The position numbers and the translations under genes were made by a program. The notes beneath the pieces were generated by a model. It made no database searches. It saw nothing but the letters and a program-made list of their open reading frames with translations, and was not told where the DNA came from. This document shows positions 12,011 to 13,456 of a stretch of DNA of 13,456 nt, one piece after another (position 1 is the stretch's first letter; each line of letters begins with the position of its first letter). The stretch comes from Baffinella frigidus (Eukaryota; Cryptophyceae; Cryptomonadales; Baffinellaceae): assembly GCA_026770585.1 (NCBI GenBank), contig MU646683.1:285045-298500 (forward strand), read 5' to 3'.

Positions 12011-12060
12011 GCATCAGTTACTTTACAACAAACCACTCAGTCGCTTTACACAGGGTAGAG
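12011..12060 (+). repeat. H repeat, copy 4 (split by C5)
   Basis: Starts GCATCAGTTACTTTACAACA and reaches CACAGGGTA, where C5 begins; the remainder (GAGGGGGAGTACTGAG) follows C5 at 12264. It is preceded by CGCCGGGTAGGGGAC, shared with copy 1. Confidence 0.9.
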
Positions 12061-12263
12061 CCAATGTGGTAGGACTTGGCCAAAGCGAACTTCGAATTTG
12101 CGAGATGCGAACTTCTAGATGGACCGTAATTATCAGTAAACAGCATGATTTGTACTGCAAAATTTGAATTTAAAACACTACATGTCCAAAAGGGTCCATC
12201 TAGAAGTTCGCAATCTTGCAAATTCGAAGTTCGCGCTGGCCAAGTCCTACCACATTGGCTCTA
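12056..12263. mobile_element. C-family foldback, copy C5
   Basis: 204 bp between TA pairs (12056-57, 12262-63). Arms of about 69 bp start GAGCCAATGTGGTAGGACTT then GGCC, and are complementary with few mismatches. The loop has ATTTGTACTGCAAAATT. Arm sequence is unlike C1-C4 apart from GAGC and TTGGCC at the same spacing. The unoccupied paralogue at 11944-11955 shows clean TA insertion. Confidence 0.95.
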
Positions 12264-12273
12264 GAGGGGGAGT

Positions 12274-12307
12274 ACTGAGTACTCTCAGTTACTGAGTACT
12301 CTCAGTT
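12274..12307 (+). repeat. 17-bp tandem duplication
   Basis: ACTGAGTACTCTCAGTT twice. GAGTAC-TGA-GTACTC is itself a small hairpin. Confidence 0.9.
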
Positions 12308-12399
12308 ACTTTACAACGAATCCCTGAGTCGCTTTACACAGGGTGGGGGGAGAGTACAGGGCAGTCTTGAGTTGCTCCTCCCGGATCTTCTTGTAGCCT
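12300..12399 (+). repeat. H repeat, copy 5
   Basis: CTCAGTTACTTTACAACGAA, CCCTGAGTCGCTTTACACAG, AGAGTACAGGGCAGTCTTGA and CTCCCGGATCTTCTTGTAGC, collinear with copy 2. Confidence 0.9.
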
Positions 12400-12414
12400 G
12401 GCTCCAGGTTACGC

Positions 12415-12680
12415 CCCGCCTGCATTCGTATATATCAGAAACGGCGCCCGCGTGCATTCGTATATTAGAAATAGCGCCCGTTTACATTCGTATATTTGAA
12501 ACGGCGCCCGCTTGCATTCGTATATTAGAAACAGCGCCCGCTTGCATTCGTATATTAGAAACGGCGCCCGCTTGAATTCGTATATTAGAAACAGCACCCG
12601 CTTGTATTCGTATATTTGAAAACGGCGCCCGCTTGCATTCGTATATTGGAAACAGCGAGAGTCCCTGCCTGCATTCGCGT
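12415..12680. repeat. 30-bp minisatellite, eight units
   Basis: Units contain GCATTCGTATATTAGAAAC and GGCGCCCGCTT, starting at 12422, 12454, 12484, 12514, 12544, 12574, 12604 and 12635. A partial unit at 12671 is cut by C3. Because 30 is a multiple of three, both strands stay open: plus reads ACIRILETAP repeats, minus reads RAPFLIYECK repeats. The spacing is regular and the changes look neutral, so I call a minisatellite, not a gene. Confidence 0.93.
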
Positions 12681-12856
12681 AGAGCGTTTGCGGTAATTGT
12701 TGTCCGTTTTGGACGTGCGGTTTTCCGGTTTTCCGGTTTTCATTTGTACCAGAAGTGTCCATTTAAAATGTTTTACGGCCTTGACAATATTTTACAAAAC
12801 CGGAAAACCGGAAAACCGCACGTCCAAAATGGACAACAATTACCGCAAACGCTCTA
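12680..12856. mobile_element. C-family foldback, copy C3
   Basis: 173 bp (12682-12854) with TA at both sides. Arms of about 60 bp with a single mismatch start GAGCGTTTGCGGTAATTGTT and continue with GGTTTTCCGGTTTTCCGG. The loop has ATTTGTACCAGAAG. It is unrelated in arm sequence to C1 and C2 except for the ends. Confidence 0.95.
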
Positions 12857-13141
12857 AAGGAGTTAGAGCGCTGTGCAGAGAAGTTGGCCACCGGAAAATG
12901 GGAAAATTGGAGCCATTTTGTCCACGTTTGAGAAATTATTGGTACAAAATTTCTCAAAAGTTGACAAAATGGCTCCAATTTCTCAATTTTCCATTATTTC
13001 CCGTGGCCAACTTATCTGCATAGCGCTCTACCTCGCTCATCAGAAACGCCCCCCCCCCTAGGATCCCCATAGGGCCCTAGGCATAGTCCTACTGCAGAGT
13101 CCTAGGGGAGGGCAGTTTCTTATGAGCGAGGTACCCCTGTA
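12855..13141. mobile_element. B-family TIR element, copy B3, split by C2
   Basis: The right end GAGGTACCCCTG-TA is intact. On the left, CCTCGCTCAT resumes immediately after C2. The 11 bases before C2 (TAAAGGAGTTA) look like a worn TACAGGGGTA. B3 therefore appears to begin at 12855 and to be interrupted at its internal TA by C2. The core keeps CCTAGGA...TCCTAGG with several changes. Confidence 0.75.
12864..13030. mobile_element. C-family foldback, copy C2 (nested in B3)
   Basis: 163 bp (12866-13028) with TA at both sides. Ends GAGCGCTGTGCAG / GAGCGCTATGCAG, TTGGCC inside, and the turn TTGGTACAAAATTT. Arms match C1 over most of their length; C2 lacks one GGGAAAAT unit. Confidence 0.94.
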
Positions 13142-13277
13142 ATCGAAACCATGTGGCCAACCCCTAATTTGCATCAGGAAATCTGCATCAGGAAATCGGT
13201 ATAACCCCTGGAAGAAATCTGCCAGGCGCAAACCGTGAAACCACTAGACGTGGTGGGGTTAGTTCCTCGGAACAGCC
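13142..13277. other. Stretch without a recognised gene
   Basis: Short unique DNA between B3 and the terminal array. CATCAGGAAATC is duplicated around 13171-13197. Nothing else seen. Confidence 0.5.
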
Positions 13278-13317
13278 GGGGTTTGGGGTTTGGGGTCTAG
13301 GGTTTAGGATTTAGGGT

Positions 13318-13356
<39 letters not shown>

Positions 13357-13357
13357 G

Positions 13358-13454
<97 letters not shown>

Positions 13455-13456
13455 GG
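13278..13456 (+). repeat. TTGAGGG heptamer array running off the window end
   Basis: A lead of TTTGGGG, TTTAGGG and ATTTAGGG units gives way at about 13314 to roughly 20 near-identical TTGAGGG units with a single variant (GGGGTGA). It has the heptamer length of the telomeric repeat but one changed base, homogenised over at least 140 bp. Confidence 0.97.

Noticed and set aside
12409-12762. 117-codon minus frame and plus frame over the 30-bp array
   Set aside because: Both strands are open only because the unit is a multiple of three; the frame then runs into the C3 foldback.

Overview
This 13.5-kb window looks like intergenic, possibly subtelomeric or interstitial-telomeric DNA from a eukaryotic nuclear genome. 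Long blocks of plant/alga-type telomeric heptamers (TTTAGGG and variants), GT-AG intron-like pieces and a density of short inverted-repeat elements argue against bacteria, archaea or organelles. TTTAGGG telomeres occur in plants, many algae, dinoflagellates, apicomplexans and chromerids, so the lineage stays open. Lysine-rich basic peptides and GC-rich exon-like blocks are compatible with an alga or myzozoan protist, but this is inference only. No complete gene of a known family, rRNA, tRNA, CRISPR array or transposase was recognised.

Layout: 1-1100 holds a poly-G end, one A element and simple repeats. 1100-2300 holds two F foldbacks around three copies of a start-codon-containing segment, a small lysine-rich ORF, its partial paralogue, a dispersed downstream repeat (D) and a C foldback. 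2300-2700 has A and B elements. 2890-3300 has two opposed 21-bp minisatellites. 3300-4250 is degenerate telomere-like DNA (G-rich strand on +) with two P foldbacks. 4650-5550 has hairpins, a 156-bp almost perfect palindrome and L repeats. 5530-6960 is GC-rich, with probable minus-strand exons and tandem segment duplications. 6985-7840 is telomere-like DNA in the opposite orientation. 8060-9810 has B, L, C and A elements. 9830-10570 has a purer TTTAGGG block between fragments resembling 3' terminal exons. 10570-12400 is a mosaic of A, H, G, F and C repeats. 12410-13142 is a 30-bp minisatellite followed by nested C3, B3 and C2. The window ends inside a TTGAGGG array.

The main story is at least four families of short non-autonomous foldback elements. 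A, B and C are flanked by TA, and two elements (C5 and F3) can be compared with an unoccupied paralogous site inside the window. In families A and C the paired arms differ between copies but remain complementary, so structure is kept while sequence drifts. C elements keep only their ends and a central TTTGTAC-like motif. No gene here obviously mobilises them, so any transposase must act in trans.
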